NCBI GenBank assembly: GCA_029891345.1
Contig: CM057005.1
Span: 60,839,760 to 60,903,759 of the forward strand
Source: Dryococelus australis
Taxonomy: Eukaryota > Arthropoda > Insecta > Phasmatodea > Phasmatidae
Direction: 5' to 3'
Length of the DNA stretch: 64,000 nt
Positions within the stretch are counted from its first letter, which is position 1. Each line of letters begins with the position of its first letter. The notes under the pieces are model-generated. The model ran no database searches, was not told where the DNA came from, and saw only the letters and a program-made list of their open reading frames with translations. A program made the translations under genes and the position numbers. Below are positions 47,700-60,341 of this stretch, one piece after another.

Positions 47700-49013
47700 C
47701 TTTTGATATACTACGGTTACTTCACACTTTTCTGAAGCCCTGCTGTAGTTATGCTTCCAGGATATTCCTCCCCCTCGTTCAAACGGAGCTTAACCAAGTC
47801 AAGGTTTATTATACTCTGTGCTGTGACCCCGCTTTAAGCCAACAGGTCACGCATTTACTAAGGGGGTGACGTAGCCAAGTAAAGTTAATACTTTTTATAC
47901 AAACTCTACGTTTATTGTCTCTTTCGAAGATACATTCAAGCAATCGTAATATGTTCAGTTAATTCTCATAGCTCACATATTGAATGTCAAAAACAATTAA
48001 ATGAAATAGTTTTGCTTTGTAAAAAAAACGTAATGATTGCCTCGCTCGCCCTTGTCCCACATTACACGTAGACGCCCTAATCTGGATGGATATTTACCCA
48101 CTAGGCTCGTCTCGACTGATGTTCCTCACATCGTCGATCTCGGCCCGCTGGACTGGCGGCCCTCTCGATGACGTCGAAGCAGGTGGCCCTCTGGTGTCGG
48201 CAGGAACAAATATGGCCGCGAGCCCCAGAACTCGCTACTTTTATACATCTCTGCCCGGCCTCGTTTAGGATACCCTGCCCCCGGCTGTTGCCAAAACTAG
48301 CGTCGCCATGGCTGACTTCTCGTTGGCTTGTCGCTGCTCGCACGGCCTGGTGCTGCTCACAGCATCGGGTTAGGAATGAAACGAATTTTCTTATGATTTT
48401 GGCATAGGAAAAATGCCTGCCGCTAGGTAAGCGCTAGTGTTCCAAAGATGTCACTTTTAATTAGAATTTTAAGCTACGTGAATAATAAAATAGAAATATT
48501 TCACTTAGTGAAGTAGATATTTTATATTTTATTTATGATTACTGCATATATATTGTTTTGTTTTTAACTTAAAAAATATAAAAAATCCGGTACACGTGCG
48601 ATACTAATGCTTATCTAGTGGCGAAAAATTTTGCTTACCAAACTAAAAGCATTGAACTTCCCGACTTCAGTAGTATAAACCTTAACCAAGAATAAAAAAT
48701 TCACATTGCAATGCATTCGTGGCACTTCGTGTAATAAACTTTTGGAAAAGAACTATTTCTTAATAGGCACTACCAACACTCCTATTCTCGCACTGTTCTT
48801 TTTATATTAATTTAAAATTAAATATTATAATTTATAGATAAAATAAAAGTGAAAGTTCAATTCGACCTAAAATAGGTACTTTTGTTAACGCGAATATAAA
48901 ATGCTTGTGATACATGGCGTGTTTAGGAAACAACGAATCACGTCCTATATGAGGTGATTTTTCTAAGGTTAGATTCAAAATGTTTGAAGATACTGCGAAT
49001 ATATTATATATGA
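47700..49013. mobile_element. MITE second subfamily split by a later insertion
   Basis: The left piece (47700-47798, CGGTTACTTCACACTTTTCT, then GATATTCCTCCCCCTCG) and the right piece (48683-49013, AAGAACTATTTCTTAATAGG, then CTATATGAGGTGATTTTTCT) match successive parts of the copy at 10965-11359. The 880 bp between are a different element, so the MITE was already in place when that one arrived. Confidence 0.75.
47799..48682. mobile_element. TIR element with GC-rich interior inside a MITE
   Basis: Ends AAGGTTTATTATACT (47801) and, reverse complemented from the right, AAGGTTTATACTACT form short inverted repeats. The flanks both contain CTTAACCAAG (47789-47798 and 48681-48690), giving a target duplication of about 7-9 bp depending on where the ends are set, as in Mutator, hAT or P-type elements. 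The interior is AT-rich outside but has a sharply GC-rich core (48040-48380) with short open frames on both strands. The core may be captured host sequence or a promoter; I recognise no protein. Confidence 0.6.
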
Positions 49014-50083
49014 TCTGTTTAATTAATACTCACATTATTGTTCACTGCGCAATGTTTGATCCTCACGTTTAGTAAACATAATAAGCAGGTTCGTTATCAT
49101 CGAGCAAGTGTATATGTATCTTCACCAGTTGTGTTACTAATATTGTGTACGTCACTGCTGTGAAGGGAACGAGGTGCTACGACAGAGATCAACAGCCATT
49201 TATTTTCTTGCCGCTGACAACACATGGCGAGATGATTGGCTGTTAACTTCTTTCGCAGAGTTGTTGTAGCAGCACAGCAGTGATATAACACGTAATTGAC
49301 AATGACCGAGAACAGAGGGACTGTCGCCCTTCAGAAGGAAATAGGTCATGGGCAGATATAAATTACGGTGGTATTGATAATTAAATGTTTCCCTGACAAT
49401 GCTTTGACAAGGTTCAAATATTGCCACATACATTTTAACTACAACATAAATGAATTATTGGCATAAATTCAGCAGACATTTCACTACGGAAAAATGTTCT
49501 GTTGCTGAGGTAGAGCCGCATGTAATCATCTGAGTGTGATATTGAAATTCATATCTATATCTGTGTTATTTTATGGTAGAAACGACATTGCCAGAAATGA
49601 ATAATAAAAAGCAGTCATTAATTGCAAACTGTGTGAAACATTTTAAGAGTATCGTACCTAAAATATACTCATTAGTAGTGACATTCAACGTTTGAGTTAT
49701 TATTTGGAATCAGGCTAAACATCTAAGTACTATATATACCAGAGCCGGTGTCGACTCTCTATTACCTGCTGTACCTGCTGTACCTGCTGTATGAACTGCA
49801 CATTATTGGGCACACAATTGTGAAGCGTTCATTTGTTGGCGCAGAGTTATCCAAGGAGTGTTAGATAAAGTATGGTCAAATGACAAATGTATTACAAAGA
49901 TACATATGTTTGAAGTTTGAGGTGTCCCAAATAATGTCGCGAATCTTTACACCTATTATAGTTCTTTCCTTTGGAACCTATAGCGTTTAGTTAAGAACCT
50001 CCGTGGGATGAATGCAGCCGCACAGTGGCCTGTAAGCTACAAAGTTATTCGGCAAAACGAAAACATTGTTTCGATCAAAGTTT
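49014..50083. other. No gene seen; short CTGCTGTAC repeat
   Basis: Three tandem copies of CCTGCTGTA lie at 49767-49793. The rest is unique DNA without an accepted frame. Confidence 0.5.
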
Positions 50084-50430
50084 TGTGCTGAGTCAAGCCA
50101 GAATCTACCCAATTGTACCTCCTCCCTGGTATGACAAAGCAGCAGCTAACCGGGATACACACTCATAAATTAATACAAAAATCCAGTTATCAAACCCTAC
50201 CATTTTATTTCCATACTATTGTTTTCACTACTACACAAACCATGCATACAAAACCTTGAAACACTTTCAAAGTACATAACATTGCTACCGACATTTGCTT
50301 TTCACGACTATGTATGTTCACTTCAAACAAACAACATTAGTCAGCAGCAAACAGGTATAATGCAACTAAAAAATTTTGACCAACCAACAAATGAAGAATC
50401 TGGATAAGAAAAAGGTCTCATTTCCAAAAT
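50084..50430 (-). repeat. 3' LTR of the BEL/Pao fossil
   Basis: Homologous to 55717-56037. Shared blocks include CAGCAGCTAACCGGGATACA and GAAAAAGGTCTCATTT. The outer edge is fixed by the GTTT duplication at 50080-50083. Confidence 0.85.
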
Positions 50431-53400
50431 GCTCCCACCTTTTGATTGTAGGACTACTAATCAAAACACATAACCAAATTTCTGTCACTAAAGAACAATT
50501 GGAATTCAATTAGATACAACACAGAATGCTGTCTTCATTCAGATATAAAACCTTAGTGGTAATCTCACCAGTCTGCCACTCACACGGACCGCCACCTTCT
50601 ACCTTACAGGAGCAGGAACAGCTACAAGGTCTTAACTTTGTTCAGATGCCTCCAGTGGACCAAACACTTCCAAGGGATGAAGTCGCTGCATGGGTCTCAT
50701 TATCTCGCCATATGTGGTCTTCACACGTGCCACCCTCACCTTGCCATCTTGCCAAGAAAATACCTTGATCACCTTAGCCATGGGCCAGTACATTCTTCTC
50801 CTACTGTCAATGCTGATAATAACAGAATTACATTCCTTAATGTTTCTGTGGCAACCTCGCTCTCCAGGGCGTTCCACAAGTTAACTCAGATACTCCGCCC
50901 TGAATAATTCCCTTAGACTGTAGCGGAGGCGTTGCAGGTGACAATATCTCTTGGCTAGGTTACATTAATCTAAGCAGTCCAGATCAGCAACTCCCACCGT
51001 TTGTAAGTCCTGTATGAATATCGCTGGTGTCAAGGATATTAGATCTGGGTCACGTGACATGTAGGCTAGATGCCTAGACATTATAACTGCCTCACCACCA
51101 CATAACACACTCAAGACTTCTTCATAACTCAATGATGCTCTACCTAATGTGCATCATAACAATTTATTCACCATTTTCACCATGAGTTCTCACCAACCAC
51201 CCCGCCAGGCAAGCTGTTGGTGGGATAAATTTCCATTGAATCTGAAACACAGCAGCTTCCTTTTCAATGAAATTCCAGTCGAGAGCCGTGAACAAATTAA
51301 CTGTTTCTGTAAAATTGGTTCCATTATCGCTGTACACACTCTTTTGCCTACCACGACGAGCAATGAATCTGCGAAGTCACAAAAGAAAACAGTTTGTGCT
51401 GAGAGAAGTGACTAATTCTACGTGCACTAGCCTGTAAACTGCACATGTAAAGAGAACGAACCATGCCTTGCATTCATCACGGAGTATCAGTGGTCCTGCT
51501 AGGTCTACACCAATGACTTCAAAAGATGACGCGTCCCGCACTTTATCCTCAGGCAAGGGCACAGGGACAGTCGAAATACCTCTTTCTTTGTATCTTTTGC
51601 ACTTCATACACTTTGAGAGAACATTACGAACGATCCACCTTCCTCTCAGGATCCAGAATCTTTTTCGTAGTTTCAACAAAAGGACATGAACTCCTGCATG
51701 TGCATTTTTTGTTCTCCAAGAATCAGAAGTATGGTTAACTAGTAGTCACTTGGCAGGATCATCGGACACCGGATATTCTCTTCATACTATCGTAAGATTA
51801 TTTTTTTTACCGTGCAAAATGTTTTCACCATCTTAGGAAATGCACAGTGTCTTTACGTCAGCTGATTTATTCTTTCTTAGTACTTCTCAATTTGTTAACT
51901 TTCACAAGTGTCTTCTCTGCAACTAGTATTTCATCTGCAAAAAAACCCCATCTGCCGTTCTTCTGGTTTGGAAAGTGTATTTTTTCTAGAACCCTAAAAT
52001 ATATGCCACTAACCTTACTATCTCTCTGTAACTAGAAAGGTAGGTCATTTAGCATTTTTTTTTTTTTTTACTGCTACAAATCATGACAGATCCCGATAAT
52101 TTCGGTCACCAACCACATTTTCAGCATTGAGGACACACCCACACTGCGGCCAGTTTTCTTCTGTAAGCTTCAGCCAATCAGGTCCCGCCCACCGTCTTGA
52201 CTCCAAAAGTGTGTCGATTGTATGTACATCCTCGAGAGGGAAGATCAGATGGATTGAAGCATCCTGGAATATGGCGCCAATCGTTTACATTTATTATTGT
52301 TTGTGGCTCTGTAACCCTATTGGTTACAAATGTTCCCCATGGACCATCTTTTGTAAACCAGTATCGCGCAGTTTATGAATCTGTCCAAAAATACACAGGC
52401 ATATCACACAAATCCATACATTTCTTCATGGACATTACAAGTCGGGCCTCAATACAACAGGCTAACAAGTCCAAACGAGGAATAGTAATTTTCTTTAGGG
52501 GGGCTACTCTTGTATTTGCATGCAACACCTGGAAATAGGAGAGGCCTTACATATATTCGCAAAGCATGCAGGCTGTGTTTCACTGTTATGTCTGGCAGTG
52601 AACCATATCTTGGGATTTTCACATAAGATAGCTTTGACAAGTCTTTCAACCACCCCAGAAACTTTATTTTCAGGTCTTCAGACACTTCCAGGTCCCAGAC
52701 TACCTTTTCTTTACTAACCCTCTTGTAACCAAAGTTTATATGTTAAAGTAACTGGGCAGGAGAAACCCATGGGATCGAATACCTTATGCGTCTTTGACAG
52801 AATAGTTCATCGGGTTACAAGGCCCTCAGGCACACCTATGTCTCTCACAAAACACTAAAATTAATCCTTCTGTCTGTCCCATAACAGTACAAGGACCATA
52901 GATAGCTCACTGCTCAAATCCGCTGGGTGTAGCACAGTCAAACATGGCAGTTGCCATCAACTGGGAACTTTCCAAAAAAAAAATTAATCCCTCTTCACTG
53001 TCTACTGATATTACACAATAGTCTACATAAAATAATTTTTTGAGCTCCTCTGCTACGGGCCCCAGTTCAGGGGAATACTTGTCCAAAGGATTGTTGATTA
53101 CTGATCCCAGAATAAACGGACTACAGTACACTCTGAACACCACATGACAATGACGAAAAAATTTTATTTTTCTGCCATCATCTGTCCACCATAAAAACCT
53201 CAGGCAGTCACTGTCACTTTTACACACCGAAACTTGCAAGAGAGCCTTCTTAATATCAACTGTTACCCGTATTTTCTTCTGTTGGATTCTAATTAGAAAA
53301 GAGGGAATTCATTCCAACATATTTGGACCCTTTGTCAAACAATCATCAAGTGATCGTGACCCTTTCATTTTACACGAAGTAGAACTGCTCTTGAGAACTC

Positions 53401-55716
53401 CTTTATGTGGCAAGTGGCCAGTATTGCCAAGCTAACCCTTTGGAACCTCCTCAATGACACCTTCCTCTATCCATGTTTTGAGAACTTCAATATAAACATG
53501 AAATCTACCTTCTGATTTGAGTTTTGAGTTTGTGGAAACCAGCCTTTTCTCTGCAACTTCTTTGTTCTCACCGAGATCTTCACGATTATCCAACCATGGG
53601 AGAATAACTTCATATCTGTCATCACTGTTCGCAGTCACAGTTTCTTTGAAGTTGTCCAACCCCACAATGTCCATTTCTTCCTTTGTTTTCGTCTCACATG
53701 GGTATATGATACCTACAATTTCAAAACTCCACATATCAGGTAGACAGAAACTGTTGACGAGTAAAAATGTCACCGCAGTAGCACAACTGACACTATTTTT
53801 TTGATCACGCTCTCTTCCCATGATCACCCATCCAAGAAGTGTCTCCATCGTGGTGAGTCCGCCTTGCAGTTGATGGGCATTTCCTGGAAACAATTTTCCT
53901 GTGTTGTCCGAACCGATAAGTAATTCATTAACAGACTGTCCTTCACCATAATTACTTAGCCATATTCCCTTATTTTTCATTTGTCACTAGAGGTCCACCC
54001 ATAATTCTGGGAATTCATCCACAATTTTAGGCTGCTCGAGCACATAAAGGTTGCATGACTTACCCGCTTTCAAGCTGACAAGTGTTGCATTGTAGCGTTG
54101 ATCCTCTTCTCTTTTGGACCTAGCACCCCCAAATAGCACTTGCACTAAAGTTTCCGAACCAACAGGCTCACAAACCAATACCTCAGCAGTTATCTTCAGA
54201 ATATATGAGCGCTGAGAACCACTATAAATCAGAATTCTCACCGTCCTGCTCTACCCATTTGCTTCAAGTTTCACAGGCAAAGTTTGCAACAATACTGCTT
54301 GAGAGCCGCATTGATTAGACAAAGCGTTAGAGTTCTCTTCTTCTGTTTTTTTTTTTCATTTCGATTTTCCATCCCAGGATCCTCCTTGTTAACATGTAAG
54401 TCAGTACATATCACTATGTGGTGTCGCCTCCCACAAATTCCACATCTCATACTGATTATACAGTCTTTGGATCTGTGTCCTATTTTCAGACCCACAAACA
54501 TGATTTGCCTTTCAACACTGCTTCCAGTTTCTTACTGAGTGGCATTTTTGTTTCTGGAAACATTCTTTGCTCTCATCTGACTTCTCTCCGAATATACTAT
54601 TTTCGCATCTTTTGCTGTATTGCTCTCCAGAAAACAACTTATTTGCCGTAGAGGCTGTTTTTGTTTTATCTTGTTTTCTTGGTCTTCTGACATTCTGATA
54701 CCAGCTTTTGCCAGAGAAATCATCTCTTCTCCTTCCACTTTACTCCGCAGAAATGTTAACAACTGTTGCAACTTCTCACTATAGGTGTTATCATCACCCA
54801 CATTATTGTCATCAACAAATGTTCGACTTGTAGCCTTCAGAATATCTTTTGGAATACATGACTCTACAAGAGGAAACATCATGTCAGCGTACTTATCCTG
54901 AGTCATTCCTATTCACTCTGGGGCTCTTAAATGGGATTCCAGGTGGTCATACAACTGAGACATTCCAACTTTGCCTTTACTTCATGTTATATTTTTAATT
55001 ACATGACCTTAAAACTGTCTCACATAGAACTCGATAATTAACTCTTCTCTCCCAAACCTCGTACACACGCTGTCGACTGCTTTAGTAAAATTCTTGGCTG
55101 TTGGCGGGAAACTGTGCACGATTTCGCGCGCTCTCGTACCTGCAGCTGTTCCTAGAATTAAGTACCAGTATTTGTCTTCGTCCTTGTGTATCCTCTTGAA
55201 TTGACTCCAGAACCTCAGTCAATCCTTCACTTCTCCACCGAACATCTTCAATTCTATTTTTGGTAGTTTCAACCTCTTCCTGCGCGAAGTTAGCGACAAA
55301 CATGTAGAATCTACCCCAGTTTCACCAGAAATGTTTGTCACATTTTCGTTTAATAGTGCTTCCACTTTTACTCTGGGTGTTTAAATTTTGTATTTGTACT
55401 CTTCAATGGCGGAATACTCTACTACGTAAAGTTTACCATCTTCATCTTCTTCTTGCAATGTGAGGTCAGGTACTTGCTCGTCCAGCGAGCACATCTCTTC
55501 CGACAGTCTTTTTTGTTTGCCAAACAAAAACTTAACTTTTTCTTCACCATGTTCTCGTTCCCTTACCTGCTCACATATGACCTTATATGTTTTCGTGAAC
55601 GATATCCTGGCAGGCTTTCGTCGCTTTGCGAAACCTTTCACGTTTGCTTACGATGCAAGTCGCACTTTTACTTTAATCAACGATAAATAATAGGAATCAC
55701 TTCGGGGTCACCACAA

Positions 55717-56037
55717 TGTTGGGTGCAGCTAGAATTTACCCGACTCTGCCTTATCCCTGGTATGACCATGCAGCAGCTAACCGGGATACACGCCCATAAA
55801 CTAATACAAGATGTTCAGATATCACAACTTACCATTTTATTCTCACCACAATGCTTTCGCTACTGCAATGACCACACTTACAAAACTTTAAAACACTTTG
55901 CAGGTACATTAACATTACTACCAACATTTACTTTTCACGACTGCATATGTTAGCCTCCAGCAAACAGGTAATATGCAACTAAAAAATGTTGAACAAACAA
56001 CAAATAAATAATAAGAAAAAGGTCTCATTTACCAACA
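55717..56037 (-). repeat. 5' LTR of the BEL/Pao fossil
   Basis: Runs from TGTTGGGTGCAGC to TTTACCAACA on the plus strand. It is followed by GTTT, which matches the four bases left of the other LTR. Confidence 0.85.
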
Positions 56038-57159
56038 GTTTGATTCAAAATGTGTTGAGAAAACTGGATTGTTACATTCGCTACCGACATTATAAACAAC
56101 TTTTCGTAAAATGACGGTAAAGGTGCCATGTGACCCTAATCAAGACGAGATCAGATATAAGAAACGCATTTAGAATTGCAGATTTTTTAAAGCTGTTACA
56201 ATTTGTGATGTAATAACTGTTGGAAAACTGTCACCAGGAGAAAATGCGCATGTTGTGCTTTGACCCTGAATTATCAGCGTATTTACAGAGAGCAGCAGGT
56301 TAGATACAACATTTTTTTTTTATTTAGCTGCAAATATTATACTTATGCATACACGTCTATCACGTGAGCTTTTCGAACCAAGCTGTATACTTGGGTGTGT
56401 GCTGCTATCAGGCTACTGTTAGCGCCAGACATCTTGGTACTTGAGATCTCTAGTGAGGGGATGTCGATATTCATAAAAAAAAATATATCATCATTATTTA
56501 TATTGGTTATTTATGACAGTATCGTTTTACGAAACGATATATCGAAAGAAAAATATCGATTTTCGGTACATCGGAGTCTAATTTTTACACATTAAAGGCC
56601 TCGACAAATGTAAAATTACTTGAAATATTTCATATCGAGAACACGGGGCATTGCAGAAAGATTTGGCGCCTATTATTGGCGCATGTTGCCAGAGTAAATA
56701 TAGCAACATTTTAATTCAATTTTCGTATTCGGAATAGAGCCTATTAAAAATTATTAATTTTTTTTTTTATTTACGAAACCTATATAACAGATATTTATTT
56801 CAATTAAACCTCCTTGACATATATAGACGATTTATGTCGATTTACCGTTGATATAATGTCTTCATTTAGATGTATCGCTATTTTTTCAACATCCGTACTC
56901 TAGTGCTACAGTAACGGGACAAGACAAATGTTGCCTATCGTAGCCATGAAAAGTAGAAAATTGTACCTAACATCGAAAATGGTAATAAATGGCTAAAATT
57001 CTGTTAACATAGACATTCGCACAGGTGCAAAACAATTGTAAATGAGATGTGCGCCAGCCAATACTTATTAAGTGATATGACAATTTGGTATTTTGTGTTG
57101 TTTATTATAACAAATAGTAAAAACATAAATAACTCAATTATTATATATATATATACACA
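56038..57159. other. AT-rich DNA, nothing recognised
   Basis: Only a T-run near 56312-56321, another near 56758-56768 and a (TA)n at 57142-57155 stand out. Confidence 0.5.
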
Positions 57160-57590
57160 TGCATGTACGTTGTGTATTCTTACACATTATGTAAAATGAA
57201 TATTACCATGCGCCTCATCACTATTAATGCGTTGGTGAAGTGAAATGGTGAAATTATTAGAAAACTAAATATTTTACCAATCTGCTCATTATCACACTTC
57301 AATTCATTCAAAAAAGGACAGAAAGCGAAAGAAACAATTCAAGATATTACAAATGGTTTCATAACACTATTTATTCGACGTTAAGATATGGAACTACTTT
57401 CCGTCCCTCATTACCAACTTCACTGGGCGAATTACACTCAGTGAACTTTATCGTGAACAGCTTTTACTTTTGTAACTTCATTGTTAACTTAATTGGGATC
57501 ATGTCGGTCAGTGTGTAGGTTAAAATGTATTCAGTTTATTACAGGGGTGTTTTTATAAGGTTGGTATTAGAAGTGATAAAAAAAACTGAA
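57160..57590 (+). mobile_element. MITE main subfamily, truncated and partly duplicated
   Basis: GCATGTACGTTGTGTATTCT through CTTTATCGTGAACAGCTTTTA (57160-57466) matches the right three quarters of the family, with the left terminal repeat missing and part of the tail deleted. Directly after it, 57472-57590 repeats a second, diverged tail piece (GGGATCATGTCGGTCAGTGT, then TTTTTATAAGGTTG). This suggests two overlapping insertions or a rearrangement. Confidence 0.75.
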
Positions 57591-58162
57591 AACTAGTCAC
57601 ATCAGTGTTAAATTTGAGTAACCCAGTTTCAAAACTCGTTATGTCCAAATAAACAAAAGTTTCAAGAAGTGCGAAAAACTGCCAATTCAGTTGTATTAAA
57701 AATAGAGACATGAGGTTTTTTTTGTATAATTACTACGAAAAAAAACCCACAGATAATCACAAAGCGACAACAAAATGGAATACATAAACCTCAGGAAAAT
57801 GATGAAAAATATTTGGACATGACGAGTTCTGCTGCATTGGCAAATACATAATGGGTTTTGTATCAGTTCAGATAGTTGAAGGCCATTGAAATATTTGGGT
57901 CAAACAGGAGTAAACAAAAATTGCCTGTGTTTACGTTCGTGAAATGATCATCTGTCGTTCCTCAGCAGTGAATGTAACACAGAAATCCTTTACCAAGATG
58001 AAATATTGTTAATTTATTTATTACTGAACATACAGGAAAAAACAATCCTTCTTCTAAAAATCAATGCTCTCTCCTAGTAATGGTGTAATATAAGAACTAA
58101 ATAACTGACAAAATGTAAAAGTAGCAAGAATAATAAAACAATACACCAGTGAATTTATCACT

Positions 58163-60341
58163 TTACAGAACCAAGCCCTCCTCCTCTTCAAAAATGTCTC
58201 CAAGATCACAGCTATATTCTGTAGGTGACTCATTTCTAGCTTCCTGTTGCTGAAAAATGTTCTCAAAGAAAACTAATTCTTACTTTTCCATCCAATTTAT
58301 TCCAAAGAGATTTGTTTTCAGTGTTTGTGTATATAGAATCTTTTCTTTCTTCAGTACTGTCCGTACATCTGTTAGTCTAGGTGACATGGAAATTAAAAGT
58401 TTACCACGTTTCAAAATGCTTTTCCCTTCCCCGGTGTCCACGTTATAGTTCATTTCACATCTCACTACACAGCTGCCTGTTTAAGTTTTTCGAAGAATGA
58501 TCCTTTTACAGGGTTCCAGCTTAAAATGCCATGAACCAGGCTCTTTTGCTACATGGCTTACAGCCTCCTTCCATTCTAACATAGGGCAGTCTTTTCCAAG
58601 TCGGATGACAATTGCATGCGATTCTATTATGTCAATATAACTTTGGTCGATTAGAAGGGTGGAATGCTACTTGACGTCAGCTTCAATGTGACCAAAAACC
58701 CTGTCGAGATGAATGAATGAATGCCCCACTACTAGGAACATCACCTTTACCTCCTTCACAGAGAGTGGAGCATCTTGGGATAACAACTTCTCTAATGTAC
58801 CAATCAAAATATTCTTTTTATCTTGGCCTCCGCACCTATCGGCCACCAATTTAAGAGTATGGAAACTTGAAAGATCGGTGGAAATCAGTATGTGGTAAAC
58901 AGCAGACGCTTAGGTAATTCATTTTCCAACCAAACATAGGCAAAAGTTCTCTTTTTGCCTTGAGGATCTGTAGAAGCACCCTGACAGATGGTAAAATTGC
59001 ATAGGTACATTTGGCGCGAAAAGTAAGCAGCTTGGCCTGGTATCCTCAGTATGGGTTGATTTTTTTTGGCAATCAAAACCAAAAATGATCTCACCATCAT
59101 TATTTTGACATAAATGTTCATAAAACGCATTTGCTCTTTTTTTGTGTAGATTTAATTCTGTTTGCAAATCGTGCTTCTTGCCTGCATCTTTGCACGACTT
59201 AATTTGTTCCGTGAGAGAAATACAACTATAACAGCAGTCTGTAGGGGGAGAGCCAAAACCAATATTGTAATCAATATCGAAAATTGAGCGGAAATAATCG
59301 TACTTCACCCGTAGATCTGGATCACACGATTGTAGATATAGGGACCACAGTTTTATTAATACTAAGTTCACTCGGAAAATATTGACGGGTTGTGTTCTTG
59401 CTTCGGCAGTAATGGGATTCTAGTACCTGAATAGATTCAATAAACATTTTCGCTTCTGGCTTCTTTCCAGCATAAAGAGATGACTTTTCTGTCACCACAT
59501 CGTTGCTCAGCTGGAGAATCACTAGTCTCAAGTAACTGTATCCACAGTAATTGCACCCTGTATCTTGATACACCCAACGTGTTAATAAAGAGTTGTTTAC
59601 ATACAGGCACATTCTGAACATTGCTGTCTTTCAAGCACGGCATAAAATACTTCGCTGTTACCTTTTTTCTACGCGTTTTTGTGTTACCACTGTGGCTTCT
59701 CTGATGATGGGGGGGGGGGGGGTGGTTCCACCTAACATGGCGTAGTATGAAGTTACTTTGTACTTGCCGGTCTGCATTAAAGTAAAACTTCTGATGGAAG
59801 CGCATCACGTCTTGCATTGTCACTTCGCTGCACCGATAAGCATCTACTGCCTTGTGTTGACAGGAACATCGTGGTGGAAATGAGGATGCTGAATACCTGC
59901 AACATAAAGCAGTAATGTAATAATTTATTATTTTGCGAGACACTAATATGTGCGACTTGAAGAAAGGCTAGTGATTCGCAGCACAACTAACATTTTCAAG
60001 ACTGCTACAACACTAGAAATTATAGTTGAACATACTACTACCAGAAGAAATAGGTTAGGTGTAAGCCTACATTCTATCATGCACGTATGAATGTGTAAAC
60101 GGAAAACTCAAAGTAATAAAATAATTGGATCATTAAACAGCAGCACACAAACATGACTTGTTTGGTACTTCTTGTTATAGACATTCTCACCTCAACCTGT
60201 TGCTGTTATATAGATGACAGTAAAATTAGGTCACAGTATAAGGTAGACTTACCTCATTCGTTTTGCAACATTTCTTTTCAACATTTCCTTGCTTTTCCTT
60301 TTCTTACGCCCTTTTCCAAATTTCGCAGGTTGAACTTGCAT
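58163..60341 (-). pseudogene. DUF7869-like protein, decayed probable transposase
   Basis: About 600 codons in two exons. Exon 1 (60341-60253) opens with a short basic segment (KGRKKRKSKEMLKRNVAKRM). Exon 2 (59896-58163) continues in the same reading phase with a cysteine-rich segment (RCSCQHKAVDAYRC), then VCKQLFINTLGVSRYRVQ, ESHYCRS near 59420, a C-x2-C pair near 59236 (FGSPPTDCCYSC), FDCQK near 59070, ADRCGGQDKKN near 58840, GHSFIHLDRVFGHIEAD at 58726 and a C-terminal part with NVDTGEGKSILKRGK. From memory this order matches a multicopy insect family annotated as DUF7869. The three acidic positions (FD, AD, LD/IE) suggest an RNase H-like nuclease. The copy is dead: about four frame changes, two of them at A-runs, and three in-frame stops. 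Identity of the family is recalled, not searched. Confidence 0.8.
59897..60252 (-). other. Intron of the DUF7869-like gene
   Basis: The minus strand reads ATGAG|GTAAGT at 60253/60252 and TTATGTTGCAG|GTATTC at 59897/59896, canonical GT-AG borders 356 bp apart. The split codon (AG+G, arginine) keeps the frame, and family-like sequence resumes directly after the acceptor. Retention of an intron shows the copy was not retroposed from mRNA. Confidence 0.75.

Larger units (their letters stand above)
50084..56037 (-). mobile_element. BEL/Pao LTR retrotransposon fossil
   Basis: An old element about 5.95 kb long, transcribed leftward. LTRs lie at about 50084-50430 and 55717-56037. They differ at roughly one position in six by eye, so the insertion is ancient. 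A 4-bp GTTT flanks both ends. Next to the right-hand (5') LTR is a primer-binding-like site, GGTGACCCCGAAGTGATTC on the minus strand, of a type common in BEL elements. Parts in order from the right: a gag-like region (about 55690-54250) including a zinc-knuckle-like cysteine/histidine cluster, then pol (about 54240-50600) with reverse-transcriptase-like and integrase-like stretches. It is broken in many places, well over ten, and is not a functional gene. Confidence 0.9.
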
